The notes under the pieces: generated by a model | Database searches by the model: none | What the model saw: the letters and a program-made list of their open reading frames with translations, nothing else | What the model was told of the DNA's origin: nothing | Made by a program: the position numbers and the translations under genes | DNA from: Lactobacillus iners DSM 13335 | GTDB taxonomy: Bacteria; Bacillota; Bacilli; Lactobacillales; Lactobacillaceae | NCBI RefSeq assembly: GCF_000160875.1 | Contig: NZ_GG700809.1 | Coordinates: forward strand, 1-64,000 | DNA length: 64,000 nt | Direction of reading: 5' to 3' | Shown here: piece after piece, positions 26,916 to 36,595 of the stretch | Numbering within the stretch: position 1 is the first letter of the stretch | Layout: every line of letters starts with the position of its first letter

Positions 26916-28265
26916 ATGTTTAAGAAAAAGCATGTAGCTCCTGAGGCAACGTTTGGTGAGACATTTGCTAAGGGTGATATAGCTACGAAATTGTCATTTT
27001 TCTTAATGGGTGTAAATGCTCTAAAACACAAACAATGGGTTAAAGGGCTTTCATTCTTAGTTACTGAGATCGTGTACTTTGTATGGCTAGTATTAAGTGG
27101 TATTAGTGCATTAAGTATGCTAAGTAACTTGGGAAAAATAAAGAAAAAGCAAGTCGTTTTTGATAAGGCACAAGGAATTTATCTCACCAAGCAGCCAGAT
27201 AATTCAGTTTTGATACTTTTATTTGGTATCCTTGCTATCTTACTTACTATTGGATTTATTTATTTATATTATGTAAATTTAAAGTCTAATCGTAATTTGT
27301 ACGTATTAGATCGGGATCACAAGCATATTCCGACTAATATGGAAGAATTGGCATCTTTGTTAAATACTAGATTACATTCGACTTTGATGTTTCTTCCAAT
27401 TTTAGGTATTTTATTGTTTACAGTTTTGCCGACTATCTTCATGATTTCCATGGCATTTACTAATTATGATTCGCATCATTCTATAGGATTTTCATGGACG
27501 GCATTTAGTGCATTTGGTAGTGTTCTTAGTGGTGATTTGGCTGGAACGTTCTTCCCAGTTTTAGGATGGACATTGATATGGGCTGTTGCTGCTACTGTTA
27601 CTACATTCTTCTTCGGTGTGTTATTAGCTTTGTTAATAGAGTCGAAGGGAATCAAGCATAAGAACTTTTGGCGTACAATATTCGTTATAACATTTGCGGT
27701 ACCACAGTTCGTTTCGTTATTGATGATGGCACAATTCTTGGACTTACAAGGTCCGTTGAATTCCTTGCTGAAAATGGTAGGTATTCATGCTATTCACTTT
27801 ATCGACGATCAAGCATCGCCATTGGTAGCTAGAATAACTGTTATTGTTGTCAATATGTGGATAGGTGTGCCAGTATCTATGCTAACATCTACTGCTATTA
27901 TTCAAAACTTGCCACAAGATCAAATTGAAGCAGCTAAGATTGATGGTGCTTCAGCTGTACAAATTTTCAGATACATTACGTTCCCTCAAATTTTGTTTGT
28001 TATGTCTCCAGCTTTAATTCAACAGTTTATAGGTAATATTAACAACTTCAATGTTATTTTCTTATTGACTGGTGGTAAACCATTTAATAACAACTATAAT
28101 GGTGCTGGGTCGACTGACTTATTGGTAACTTGGCTTTACAAGTTAGTTTTCGGTCAGCAACAAAGGTATAACGCTTCAGCCGTTTTAGGTATTTTGATCT
28201 TTATTATTAGTGCTACAGTATCATTGATTGCATATCGTCACACTAATGCATTTAAGGAGGGCTAA
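26916..28265 (+). CDS. malF: Maltodextrin ABC transporter permease MalF
   Basis: A 449-aa membrane subunit. It has a long N-terminal extension with hydrophobic segments (about 45-75 and 100-125) and then the conserved permease domain. The EAA loop is visible as IEAAKIDGASAVQIFRYITFPQI (about 343-365), where the ATPase docks. It lies 62 bases after malE and 5 before malG. The N-terminal extension is usual for MalF of lactobacilli. Confidence 0.92.
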   Translation: MFKKKHVAPEATFGETFAKGDIATKLSFFLMGVNALKHKQWVKGLSFLVTEIVYFVWLVLSGISALSMLSNLGKIKKKQVVFDKAQGIYLTKQPDNSVLILLFGILAILLTIGFIYLYYVNLKSNRNLYVLDRDHKHIPTNMEELASLLNTRLHSTLMFLPILGILLFTVLPTIFMISMAFTNYDSHHSIGFSWTAFSAFGSVLSGDLAGTFFPVLGWTLIWAVAATVTTFFFGVLLALLIESKGIKHKNFWRTIFVITFAVPQFVSLLMMAQFLDLQGPLNSLLKMVGIHAIHFIDDQASPLVARITVIVVNMWIGVPVSMLTSTAIIQNLPQDQIEAAKIDGASAVQIFRYITFPQILFVMSPALIQQFIGNINNFNVIFLLTGGKPFNNNYNGAGSTDLLVTWLYKLVFGQQQRYNASAVLGILIFIISATVSLIAYRHTNAFKEG

Positions 28266-28270
28266 AGATA

Positions 28271-29140
28271 ATGTCTAAAAAAATGAAATCATATTCTGCA
28301 CAAAGAAGATTATCATTAGCTTTGCGTTACTTGCTCTTAGGATTTTTAGCTATTCTTTGGATTTTACCAATCGTTTGGATTATTTTAGCCAGTTTTTCAT
28401 TCAACAATACAGGATTTGTATCAGAGTTCTGGCCTGAAAAATTCACATTGGATAACTACATTGGTATCTTTACTAATAATCAATATCCTATAGTTAACTG
28501 GATTATTAATACGTTATTGGTAGCCATTGCCTCTGCCATCTTGTCTACATTTATTACCATTTCGGTAGCATATGTTTTGTCAAGATTACGTTTTGGATTC
28601 AGAAAGCCATTCTTGCAAATTGCATTAGTATTAGGAATGTTCCCTGGCTTTATGTCAATGATCGCATTGTACTATATTTTGAAAGCATTAAACATGTTGA
28701 ATTTAGTAGGTTTGTTGCTTGTTTATGTTGGAGGATCAGGATTGGGATTCTACATCGCCAAAGGATTCTTCGATACAATGCCGCGTGCTATTGATGAGGC
28801 CGCTGAAATTGATGGTGCTACCGCTTGGCAAGTGTTTATTCACATTGGATTGCCACTTTCTAAGCCTATGATTGTTTATACAGCATTAACTACATTTATG
28901 GCACCGTGGGTTGACTTTATTTTCTCAGGAATTATCTTATCAACTTCAGGTAATTCCAAGAATTACACGATTGCGTATGGATTGTATAATATGCTTACAT
29001 CATCTAAAGGTGCATCCACTTCTAACTTTGCCCAGTTTATTGCTGGATGTGTAATAATTGCTATTCCTATTACGATCTTATTTATGATTATGCAAAAATT
29101 CTATGTTAGTGGAATTACTGCTGGATCAGATAAAGGTTAA
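28271..29140 (+). CDS. malG: Maltodextrin ABC transporter permease MalG
   Basis: A 289-aa membrane subunit with six predicted helices and the EAA loop DEAAEIDGATAWQVFIHIGLPLSKP. It forms a heterodimer with MalF. An AAGGAGGGC site sits at the end of malF. It is the last gene of the cluster and is followed by a strong terminator. Confidence 0.93.
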   Translation: MSKKMKSYSAQRRLSLALRYLLLGFLAILWILPIVWIILASFSFNNTGFVSEFWPEKFTLDNYIGIFTNNQYPIVNWIINTLLVAIASAILSTFITISVAYVLSRLRFGFRKPFLQIALVLGMFPGFMSMIALYYILKALNMLNLVGLLLVYVGGSGLGFYIAKGFFDTMPRAIDEAAEIDGATAWQVFIHIGLPLSKPMIVYTALTTFMAPWVDFIFSGIILSTSGNSKNYTIAYGLYNMLTSSKGASTSNFAQFIAGCVIIAIPITILFMIMQKFYVSGITAGSDKG

Positions 29141-29163
29141 TGATTTAATTTGTTTTATGCGTG

Positions 29164-29198
29164 AAAAGCCTCTTGCTTTAAAAGCAAGAGGCTTTTTT
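29164..29198 (+). terminator. Terminator of the maltodextrin cluster
   Basis: A long stem, AAAAGCCTCTTGCTTT (29164-29179) with its complement, and six Ts. Confidence 0.92.
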
Positions 29199-29218
29199 GG
29201 TATTTTAAATTAAAAAAA

Positions 29219-30598
29219 TTATTTACTAAGAATATATTTTGCGGCTTGGATCGCTGCTTCTCTTCCAAAAACGATAGTTTCAGTAATTGAGTTACCGCCT
29301 ATTCGATTATTTCCATGTAAGCCACCTGTTACTTCTCCTGCAGCATAAAAGCCCTTAATAATATTACCAGATATATCTAGTACTCTAGCATGTTGGTCAA
29401 TATGAATTCCGCCCATAGTATAATGAATAGCAGGATGGACGTGAATAGCAAAGTAGGGTGCAGTAGCAATAGGACGTTCCAACCCTGTCGTTCGATGATA
29501 ATCGACATCATTATTTTGGGCGATAGCTTGATTCCAACGCTGGATGGTCTTTATTAATGCTTGAGGACTAATAGAGATAGCATTGGCTAATTCAGATATT
29601 GTTTGTCCTGTTTTGACTAAACCTACTGCATCATAAAATTCAAGTGCTTTGACATGATTACGAATTTCCTGATCTAAGATTAGCCAAGCTCCGTCTTCAT
29701 GTAAATTTGTGATGGCATTTGCTACGATTTTTCTGGTATCGAGTTCATTTACAAACCTAGCGGCTGCTTGATTAATTAAAATAGCTCCTTCGCCACGTAC
29801 TGCTTCACCTATCAAATATGTGTGTTTATTATCTGTTTGAGCAGTTGGATGAACCTGTATAAAGTTCATCTGGATAAGTTGAGCACCTATTTTAGTAGCT
29901 AATTTGAGGCCATCACCGGTAGTCCCATCTTGATTTGTTGTTTTATATGATAATAAATCTGGTCGATATTTTTTGATTATTTCTTTTGATGCACCAAAGC
30001 CACCAGTTGCTAAGATAACGACTTTAGCCGAAATAAGCTGTCCATTTTCCAATTTAATAGCAAAATCTTGGTCCTTGTGTATTAACTCAACGACTTTGGC
30101 GTTGTTAAAGACACTTATATGTTGCTTTGTAATTTCTTTTAGAAGATTGGTAATTAAAAAATTGCCAATGGGTTCTTTAGAAGCAGGCCGATGTGTACGT
30201 TTAATCGTCATACCACCAGTTATGGTGAGTTCATTTAATAGAATATTGTGGTCTTTTAACCATGCAATAGCTAGGGGAGCATGTTCTACAAAAAAATGTA
30301 GCATATCTGGATCATTAAGTTGACCGCCACCTTGTAATGTTTCTTGATAAAACTTGGTCATGCTGTCAATAATTCCTTGCTGATATTGAATATTAGTTTC
30401 AGCAGCATTCATTCCCGAGGATGCTCTGGCAGTATTTCCTCCCAGTTTATTGTTTTTCTCGAGTATTGCAACTTTTAATCCAAGTTCATGAGCTTGAATA
30501 GCAGCACTAAGTCCTGCACCTCCTGATCCAATTACGATAGCATCATAATATGACTCAAGATTATTTATAGAATTAGTTTTAAAAACGAAATTAGACAT
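29219..30598 (-). CDS. Fumarate-reductase-like flavoprotein (flavocytochrome c family)
   Basis: A 459-aa FAD enzyme. The N-terminal dinucleotide-binding motif is AIVIGSGGAGLSAAIQAHELG, followed by KLGGNTARASSGMNAAET. The substrate domain has HPTAQ, GEAVRGEGAILIN and RFVNELDTR. The C-terminal block GGLHGNNRIGGNSITETIVFG binds FAD. The covalent-FMN domain found in some relatives is absent, so the electron donor is unclear. Fumarate reduction as an electron sink is plausible, but related enzymes reduce other enoates. It lies 24 bases after the dipeptidase gene on the same strand, probably one operon. Confidence 0.85.
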   Translation of the reverse strand: MSNFVFKTNSINNLESYYDAIVIGSGGAGLSAAIQAHELGLKVAILEKNNKLGGNTARASSGMNAAETNIQYQQGIIDSMTKFYQETLQGGGQLNDPDMLHFFVEHAPLAIAWLKDHNILLNELTITGGMTIKRTHRPASKEPIGNFLITNLLKEITKQHISVFNNAKVVELIHKDQDFAIKLENGQLISAKVVILATGGFGASKEIIKKYRPDLLSYKTTNQDGTTGDGLKLATKIGAQLIQMNFIQVHPTAQTDNKHTYLIGEAVRGEGAILINQAAARFVNELDTRKIVANAITNLHEDGAWLILDQEIRNHVKALEFYDAVGLVKTGQTISELANAISISPQALIKTIQRWNQAIAQNNDVDYHRTTGLERPIATAPYFAIHVHPAIHYTMGGIHIDQHARVLDISGNIIKGFYAAGEVTGGLHGNNRIGGNSITETIVFGREAAIQAAKYILSK

Positions 30599-30621
30599 TT
30601 TGTCTCCTTATCTAATAAATA

Positions 30622-32034
30622 TTATAAATTAGGATCAATTTTGAAACTTAAAGGAGAGTCAGCTGTTTGTAAGGTAATTAGTTGCGAAATCAATTTTTTA
30701 AAAGCTTTAATTGCTACTTGGGCCATTTCTTTATTAGCCTGATTAACTATATCTATAACTTTATTTTGTTGAGTTTCGTTAACCAACTTTTGATCATATT
30801 GATATCTAATTTTTTTCAGAGTATAGCGAACTTCTTTTTGTGTATTAATCAAATATGGTGAATATTTAGCCCAATTTCTGTCTACAAGAGTTCCAGCTAA
30901 TTTAAATACCCAATATGCTGAGTTGGCAGAGTATTCTTTTTTGCCATATTTAAATAAGTTGGGAACAATAGTACCTTGAGGATAAAAAGGAATATATACA
31001 CTTTGTGATGCAATACCTAAAGCAAGCCATTGTGTCATATTCTGATCTTTTAATTGTAATAAATGAGATTCTTGTGTAGTTGCTATACTAATAGGTCTAA
31101 AAGTGGAATTATTGACATTCTTTGCCTTCGTTAAGTCATACGGTGTGCCGTTATAATGATCACTTAAGACTCTTTGGGCATCTTCAATAGAAATAGGATG
31201 ATCAGGTTTTTGAATAAAAGGCAATTCAAAACTTTGAGGCTGGTTGCTTACCGATGGTGTTAAAATTTTCTGACCTATCCAAACACGTGGGGTATTGTAG
31301 GTTAAATCAGAATCATCATGCGTTCCAAAGATACGCCTAAAGTCAAAGGGTTTATCTTGTGGCCATAAATTATGATCAATAACAAATTGGTTGATATTGT
31401 TGGAATACATAAAATTATCTGAATCATTAAAGTCAATGATTTGGATAGATAATTGATTAGCTACGACAGCATACGAATCATCAGGTATTCTTTGAGCTAC
31501 CCAGTGGTGACCAGAACCAATTTCCATATACCATGCTTCATTTTTGTCAGCAAATAAAATACCATTGGCTTCTGCTGCACCATGAGTTTCTACTATGTTA
31601 CCTAATCGTTTAATACCATCACGTGCTGTTTTAATATATGGAAGAACAACAGTAATCATAGCTTCTTCCAGAATACCTGTTTCTTCATTAAAAGGATCAC
31701 AAGCTAGTACACGTTCATTGGCATAGGCACTTTCTGTTGCACTCATTGCTACATGATATTCATTAAATCCATCTTCTTCAAAGAGACCATATTGATCTGT
31801 CCATTCAGGAGTAGATGAATATGAAAAAATTTCGCTAGGCAAATCAATTGTAAATTTATTAGCCTTTGATTTAAAAATATTATTGATTTTAACTTGATGT
31901 TGGTTAAATGCTAAATGTTTTGGCCAAGCAGTCTTGCAGTCTTCATTGCGACCAATAATAATACTTTGATCTATTGTTGCTTTTTTACCAATTAAAATTG
32001 ATGTACATGCTGAACGTCCCACTTTTTTTATCAT
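30622..32034 (-). CDS. C69-family dipeptidase (PepD-like)
   Basis: A 470-aa N-terminal-nucleophile hydrolase cleaving dipeptides. The start region ACTSILIGKKATIDQSIIIGRNEDC matches family C69; the nucleophile is Cys10, exposed in relatives by removal of a short propeptide. Other conserved parts are GAAEANGILFADKNEAWYMEIGSGHHWVAQRIPDD-like and the central NTPR segment. The ATG at 32034 follows AAAGGG; a start 33 bases upstream is rejected. Lactobacilli carry several PepD paralogues for peptide nutrition. Confidence 0.88.
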   Translation of the reverse strand: MIKKVGRSACTSILIGKKATIDQSIIIGRNEDCKTAWPKHLAFNQHQVKINNIFKSKANKFTIDLPSEIFSYSSTPEWTDQYGLFEEDGFNEYHVAMSATESAYANERVLACDPFNEETGILEEAMITVVLPYIKTARDGIKRLGNIVETHGAAEANGILFADKNEAWYMEIGSGHHWVAQRIPDDSYAVVANQLSIQIIDFNDSDNFMYSNNINQFVIDHNLWPQDKPFDFRRIFGTHDDSDLTYNTPRVWIGQKILTPSVSNQPQSFELPFIQKPDHPISIEDAQRVLSDHYNGTPYDLTKAKNVNNSTFRPISIATTQESHLLQLKDQNMTQWLALGIASQSVYIPFYPQGTIVPNLFKYGKKEYSANSAYWVFKLAGTLVDRNWAKYSPYLINTQKEVRYTLKKIRYQYDQKLVNETQQNKVIDIVNQANKEMAQVAIKAFKKLISQLITLQTADSPLSFKIDPNL

Positions 32035-32131
32035 AATTTTCCCTTTTCCATGTTTTTGTAATATCATATATAATTGTAGTATAAAGGCATTATGGCAACA
32101 ATCATAAAATTAAAAAGTAGAAGGTACAATT

Positions 32132-32353
32132 ATGGAAGATAATAAAAAAACAATAGTTTTAAAATTTAATACTGAAGAGCATACTATCGATATGAATTTC
32201 TCACCAGATTTGACTGATGAAATGGAGATAGGTTATATCTTATCGTCTAGTTTTTTGTCCTTTGCGGCTCATCAAGGTGTTAGCAAAGAAGTATTACATG
32301 ATATTATAGATGATCAGTATAGTGAATTTTTGTCACAGAATAATGAAGATTAA
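32132..32353 (+). CDS. Small acidic protein of unknown function
   Basis: A 73-aa acidic protein without signal peptide or membrane segment and with no motif I recognise. An AGAAGG site precedes the ATG, and the gene is 12 bases before the first FMN reductase, so it is first in a four-gene run (small protein, two reductases, phosphatase). The spacing makes real expression likely. No function is proposed. Confidence 0.7.
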   Translation: MEDNKKTIVLKFNTEEHTIDMNFSPDLTDEMEIGYILSSSFLSFAAHQGVSKEVLHDIIDDQYSEFLSQNNED

Positions 32354-32365
32354 GGAACTAAGTTA

Positions 32366-32923
32366 ATGAAAATAGTTGCTTTAGTCGGTAGTAATGCTAA
32401 GTTTTCTTATAATCGAGAATTGTTAAAATTTATTCAAAAACATTATATAGATAATTATGAGATAAAATTAGCTGAAATTAAAAATATTCCTTTGTTCTGT
32501 GAGGGTTTAGCTGAACCTGATAGTGTTAAAAATTTAGCTAACCAAATTCTTGATTCTGATATGGTGATTATTGCTACATCAGAAAATCAGCATTCTGTAT
32601 CATCTGCTTTAAAAAGTGTTATTGAATGGTTATCATCAGTAGAACATCCATTTTTGAATAAGCCAGTAATGGTAATTGGAGTTTCTAGTCAACATACAGG
32701 TTCTGCTAGAGCACAAGTTCGATTGAAGAATGTTTTAGCCTCCCCTGGCGTTGGAGCTATTGTTTACAATGGTAATGAATTTATGCTAGGTAATGCTTCA
32801 GAAAAATTTGATGAAGATGGGAATCTAGATTCAGCTACAGTTGAATTTTTAGATAAGTTTTGGCATCAGTTTATGGATTTTTATCAAACAATTAATGGAA
32901 GGAAATTAGATAATCAATGTTAA
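32366..32923 (+). CDS. NADPH-dependent FMN reductase family protein (divergent copy)
   Basis: A 185-aa flavodoxin-fold protein. The N-terminal phosphate-binding loop is GSNAKFSYNRELL. The second flavin-contacting motif, normally PEYN, is here SENQ (ATSENQHSVSSALKSVIEWL). Its downstream paralogue keeps PEYD. This copy may bind flavin differently or play a non-catalytic partner role. The last 7 bases overlap the next gene, indicating translational coupling. Confidence 0.82.
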   Translation: MKIVALVGSNAKFSYNRELLKFIQKHYIDNYEIKLAEIKNIPLFCEGLAEPDSVKNLANQILDSDMVIIATSENQHSVSSALKSVIEWLSSVEHPFLNKPVMVIGVSSQHTGSARAQVRLKNVLASPGVGAIVYNGNEFMLGNASEKFDEDGNLDSATVEFLDKFWHQFMDFYQTINGRKLDNQC

Positions 32924-33477
32924 AATTAATAGCTATAGTAGGAACTAATGCAGAATTTTCCTTTAACCGTTTTTTATGTCAATATATTGCTAAACGTTAT
33001 GGGGATAAGTTTAACATTGAAGTTTGTGAAATTAATGACTTGCCACTATTTTCCAAAGATGATTATCCTAATGAAGCTGTACAAAATTTCAGAAAAAAAT
33101 TACGTCTAGCTGATGGTGTAATTATTGCTACACCAGAGTACGATCACGCAATTCCAGCCGCTTTAAAGAGTGCTATGGAATGGACAGGAAAGCATTCATT
33201 AGGTAGTGGTAATGATGTTATGCGACTTAAACCGACAATGGTAGTAGGTACATCATATGGTGTACAAGGTGCATCTCGGGCTCAAGAAGATATGCGTGAG
33301 ATTTTATTATCATCTGATGAAGGAGCTTTAGTTTTACCAGCCAATGAGATTTTGATTGGTTATGCAGCCACAAATTTTGACAAACAAAGTCATGATCTAA
33401 TTAATAAAACAATTATTAAACAACTTGATGTTGCTATGGATAATTTTTATCAATTTATTAATCAATGGAATAAATAA
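32917..33477 (+). CDS. NADPH-dependent FMN reductase
   Basis: A 186-aa flavodoxin-fold oxidoreductase with GTNAEFSFNRFL as phosphate loop and ATPEYDHAIPAALKSAMEWTG as the flavin-ring motif. Family members reduce FMN, quinones, azo dyes or chromate with NAD(P)H. It is paired with the divergent copy directly upstream, and the phosphatase gene starts 17 bases downstream. Confidence 0.87.
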   Translation: MLKLIAIVGTNAEFSFNRFLCQYIAKRYGDKFNIEVCEINDLPLFSKDDYPNEAVQNFRKKLRLADGVIIATPEYDHAIPAALKSAMEWTGKHSLGSGNDVMRLKPTMVVGTSYGVQGASRAQEDMREILLSSDEGALVLPANEILIGYAATNFDKQSHDLINKTIIKQLDVAMDNFYQFINQWNK

Positions 33478-33494
33478 AAAATGAGGAGGCATAT

Positions 33495-34280
33495 ATGCAA
33501 GAACCAATTGTTTTAGATCATATTAAAATTCCTAATGCTCGTGATTTAGGAGGCTATCTAGGTGCAGATGGTCGAAAAATTCTAAAAAAACGTTTATTGC
33601 GAACAGGAAAGATAATTGATTTATCTAATGATGATAAAAAGTTTTTAATTAATTATGGAGTGAAGACGGTGATTGATTTACGTACGCCGTCTGAATATAA
33701 TGTCAACCCTGATACTCCAATTGAAGGTGTAGAGGATGTACATATTCCAGTCCATAGGGATGCAAAATTAGATACAAAATTAATAGCTATGAGACAGACT
33801 TATGATAAGATTCAATATGCAGGATTTAAGTCTATGTGCTACCAATATCGTCGTAGCATCACGGAACCTTTTTCGCAAAATGCGTTTAAAAAGATATTAG
33901 AGACTTTGGCCTCCCAAAAAGATGGTGCGACTATTTTTCATTGCTCTGAAGGAAAAGATCGAACAGGATTAACTACTGTTTTTATTCTATATTTGTTAGG
34001 TGTTAACTGGGAGACAATTAGACAGGATTATTTATATTCTAATTTTACGTTGAGAGACTATCAGGCTGCTATGGATAAAAAAATTATAGCTGAGGGTGGT
34101 AATGATATTTTACGTTCTAATATTAGATCACTAGCCGGTGTAGCCAATGAATATTTAGATACGGCTTTATTAACCATTAAACAAGAATATGACGGAATAG
34201 ACAATTTTATTCATAATCAATTAGGATTAGATCAAGAATTTATTCAAGAATTTCGCAATTTATATTTAGAAGTAAAATAA
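33495..34280 (+). CDS. Tyrosine-protein phosphatase (Y_phosphatase3 family)
   Basis: A 261-aa phosphatase. NARDLGGYLGADGRKILKKRLLRTGKI forms the family N-terminus, and HCSEGKDRTGL (about 153) is the CX5R active site. It is a paralogue of the phosphatase at 15972-16748, with the same architecture but different neighbours. An AGGAGG site lies upstream. It closes the reductase operon and is followed by a bidirectional terminator. Confidence 0.88.
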   Translation: MQEPIVLDHIKIPNARDLGGYLGADGRKILKKRLLRTGKIIDLSNDDKKFLINYGVKTVIDLRTPSEYNVNPDTPIEGVEDVHIPVHRDAKLDTKLIAMRQTYDKIQYAGFKSMCYQYRRSITEPFSQNAFKKILETLASQKDGATIFHCSEGKDRTGLTTVFILYLLGVNWETIRQDYLYSNFTLRDYQAAMDKKIIAEGGNDILRSNIRSLAGVANEYLDTALLTIKQEYDGIDNFIHNQLGLDQEFIQEFRNLYLEVK

Positions 34281-34316
34281 AAGATTCTTCAATTAATTTT
34301 GAAGAATCTTTTTTTT
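34280..34316. terminator. Bidirectional terminator between the phosphatase and cvpA
   Basis: AAAGATTCTTCAA (34280-34292) pairs perfectly with 34299-34311, with A- and T-runs on either side, between convergent genes. Confidence 0.9.
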
Positions 34317-34854
34317 AGCTTAAGGTTTGACTGATACCAAAGATGCTCTTGAACATACCATTTGATATCAAAGGCGTACTATAAATAATAAATCTGAGGA
34401 ATGGTGCATCGATTGTTTGCTGGATAAACCATGGATTTTCGAAAAATTCAAACATAGATAGTATGATATATACAAAGAAATATGCCGCAAAAAATGAAAT
34501 ACAAGCTCCTAATATACTATCTAGTAATCCTATCAAATGATGTTTACTATGTTCTCTCTTTGGGAGTCGTTTTTTGATAAATCTTTTGATTATTTTACCA
34601 ATGAATAAGATAATGAAGAATCCGATGAAATGATATAAGATTAAATCAGAACTATTATTCGTTGAGTTAAGATTGGGTGTTTTATTGGAAAACTCCATAA
34701 AAAGCCAATCTCCTAGTGGATTTTGAAATATGACTGCTATAGAAAAAATGATGGCAGAAAAAACCAAGTTAATAATGCGTTGTGCGAAGCCAATCTGAAA
34801 TCCTTTCTTGGTTTGATAGATTAAATATGCTAATACTAGTAATAATATAATCAT
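34315..34854 (-). CDS. CvpA-family membrane protein
   Basis: A 179-aa protein with four predicted helices (about 1-18, 25-45, 70-90, 110-135). The family pattern FQIGFAQRIINLVFSAIIFSIAV is followed by a basic loop and GLLDSILGACISFFAAYF. CvpA was named for colicin V production in Escherichia coli, and homologues are linked to envelope stress and cell-wall processes. It is a single gene divergent from rsmG. Confidence 0.8.
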   Translation of the reverse strand: MIILLLVLAYLIYQTKKGFQIGFAQRIINLVFSAIIFSIAVIFQNPLGDWLFMEFSNKTPNLNSTNNSSDLILYHFIGFFIILFIGKIIKRFIKKRLPKREHSKHHLIGLLDSILGACISFFAAYFFVYIILSMFEFFENPWFIQQTIDAPFLRFIIYSTPLISNGMFKSIFGISQTLS

Positions 34855-34942
34855 AAGCTTGTATCAACCTCCTTTAGTGATATTAGAACATATTTTAATG
34901 ATTTATGCAAAAAGTTTCATAGGTAAAATGGTATGTATTATG

Positions 34943-34971
34943 TTGCCCTAAAGCCTAAATTGCGGTAAATT
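34943..34971 (+). promoter_or_regulatory. Promoter of the rsmG-parAB-ychF block
   Basis: TTGCCC (34943-34948), 17 bp, TAAATT (34966-34971), about 35 bases before the rsmG ATG. Confidence 0.5.
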
Positions 34972-35007
34972 ATAAGTTGTGTAACAGTAGTTTCGTTGGG
35001 GTGAAAA

Positions 35008-35727
35008 ATGAATTCAGACATATTTAAAGAATTACTATTAAAGCAAGGTATAGAGCTTAGTGCTAGGCAACAAGAACAGTTTAGGACATATTATCATCAA
35101 TTAATTGTTGCTAATGAAAAAACAAATCTTACACGAATTACTGAAGAAGACGAGGTGTATTTGAAACATTTTTATGATAGTTTGACACCAATTATCAAAT
35201 TCAGAGAAATGATATCCAATGCTGAATCTTTATGTGATGTTGGTGCTGGTGCTGGCTTTCCTTCTGTACCTATCAAAATAATATATCCTGATATAAAATT
35301 AACCATTATTGATTCTTTAGGCAAGCGTCTTACTTTTTTGGATAAATTAGTTAAGCAATTAGGCTTAGATAATATTACTTTAGTTCATAGTCGTGCTGAA
35401 GATGCAGGTAGAAATATCAAATTGCGGGAAAACTTTGATGTAGTTACAGCCAGAGCAGTAGCAAGAATGAGTGTTTTAAGTGAATATTGTTTGCCTTTAG
35501 TTAAGGTTGGAGGCTATTTTGTTGCTTTGAAGGGACCTAAGCTATCAGATGAGTTATTTGAAGCACAAAATGCTTTAACAATATTAGGTGGTAAGATAGA
35601 AAAAACATGTGAGTTTACTTTACCAGATAGTATGGATGATAGAACACTAGTAGCTGTTAAAAAAATCAAAAAAGTGTCTAATAAGTATCCTAGACAAGCT
35701 GGTATACCTAATCGTAAACCCCTTTAA
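35008..35727 (+). CDS. rsmG: 16S rRNA (guanine-N7) methyltransferase RsmG
   Basis: A 239-aa S-adenosylmethionine-dependent methyltransferase that modifies the guanine in the 530 loop of 16S rRNA. The family features are the N-terminal [15 protein letters not shown] and HFYDSL segments, and the SAM loop [36 protein letters not shown] follows. Loss of RsmG gives low-level streptomycin resistance in other bacteria. It heads the chromosome-segregation block, as in most Firmicutes near the origin. Confidence 0.96.
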   Translation: MNSDIFKELLLKQGIELSARQQEQFRTYYHQLIVANEKTNLTRITEEDEVYLKHFYDSLTPIIKFREMISNAESLCDVGAGAGFPSVPIKIIYPDIKLTIIDSLGKRLTFLDKLVKQLGLDNITLVHSRAEDAGRNIKLRENFDVVTARAVARMSVLSEYCLPLVKVGGYFVALKGPKLSDELFEAQNALTILGGKIEKTCEFTLPDSMDDRTLVAVKKIKKVSNKYPRQAGIPNRKPL

Positions 35728-35747
35728 TTTTTCGGAGGTAATTAATA

Positions 35748-36593
35748 ATGTCATTATTTTTTAGTCACAAAGATAAGTTACCGGAAAATAAAAAAATAAA
35801 AGATATTGATTTGGATAATATTGTTCCTAATCGTTATCAGCCTAGAAGAGCATTCAATGATGAAACGATAGCACAGTTGGCCCAAACTATTCAGGAACAA
35901 GGATTATTACAACCAATTGTTGTCAGACACATATTAGATTCTGATAAATATGAAATTATTGCCGGTGAACGTCGATATCGTGCAGTTAAGCTGCTTAAAT
36001 GGGCTACAATTCCAGCTATTGTCAATTCAATGGCTGATGAACAGGTTGCTTCTTTAGCTTTGATTGAGAATTTACAACGTGAAAATCTTAATCCGATTGA
36101 TGAAGCAAAAGCATATGCACAATTGATGAAAATTAATAACCTTACTCAGGAGCAATTGGCACATCAGGTTGGTAGGACACAGTCATATATTGCTAATAAG
36201 ATCCGATTATTAAAGCTTACTCCTAAGGTACAAAGTTTTTTAGTTGCTCAAAAAATCACACCACGTCACGGTCGTGCTTTACTTACATTATCTGCATCTG
36301 ATCAAGATAGGGCAGTAAGTGAGATAGTAAAAAAAGATTTAACTGTTAAAGAAACAGAGAATATGGCTCAAGATATTGATCGTTATTTTAGTAATATGGG
36401 TCAAGAAGGTGCAACTAAGGCGAAAGCTTCAAGAAAAGTTACTGTAAAAACAGGTAGTGATTTTACAGTACAAATTAATACTATTAAGCAGGCTATAAAG
36501 ATGGTTAAAGATTCAGGTATGATAGTCAAACAGCATGAAAATAAATCAAAAGATTCATATAAAATTACAATTGAAATATTAAAAGGGGAGTAG
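35748..36593 (+). CDS. noc: Nucleoid occlusion protein Noc (ParB family)
   Basis: A 281-aa DNA-binding protein with the ParB CTP-binding domain: IVPNRYQPRRAF, then EIIAGERRYRAVKLL, then ENLQRENLNPIDEA. A helix-turn-helix covers LTQEQLAHQVGRTQSYIANKIRLLKL. It is assigned to Noc, not ParB, because it lies between rsmG and parA and a canonical ParB follows parA. Noc prevents division over the nucleoid and binds the membrane by an N-terminal amphipathic helix, consistent with the start SLFFSHKDK. A CGGAGG site precedes it. Confidence 0.9.
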   Translation: MSLFFSHKDKLPENKKIKDIDLDNIVPNRYQPRRAFNDETIAQLAQTIQEQGLLQPIVVRHILDSDKYEIIAGERRYRAVKLLKWATIPAIVNSMADEQVASLALIENLQRENLNPIDEAKAYAQLMKINNLTQEQLAHQVGRTQSYIANKIRLLKLTPKVQSFLVAQKITPRHGRALLTLSASDQDRAVSEIVKKDLTVKETENMAQDIDRYFSNMGQEGATKAKASRKVTVKTGSDFTVQINTIKQAIKMVKDSGMIVKQHENKSKDSYKITIEILKGE

Positions 36594-36595
36594 TT

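Noticed and set aside
29973..30323. A 116-codon plus-strand frame inside the flavoprotein gene
   Set aside because: No ribosome site or family resemblance, and fully antisense to the conserved flavoprotein. Chance frame.
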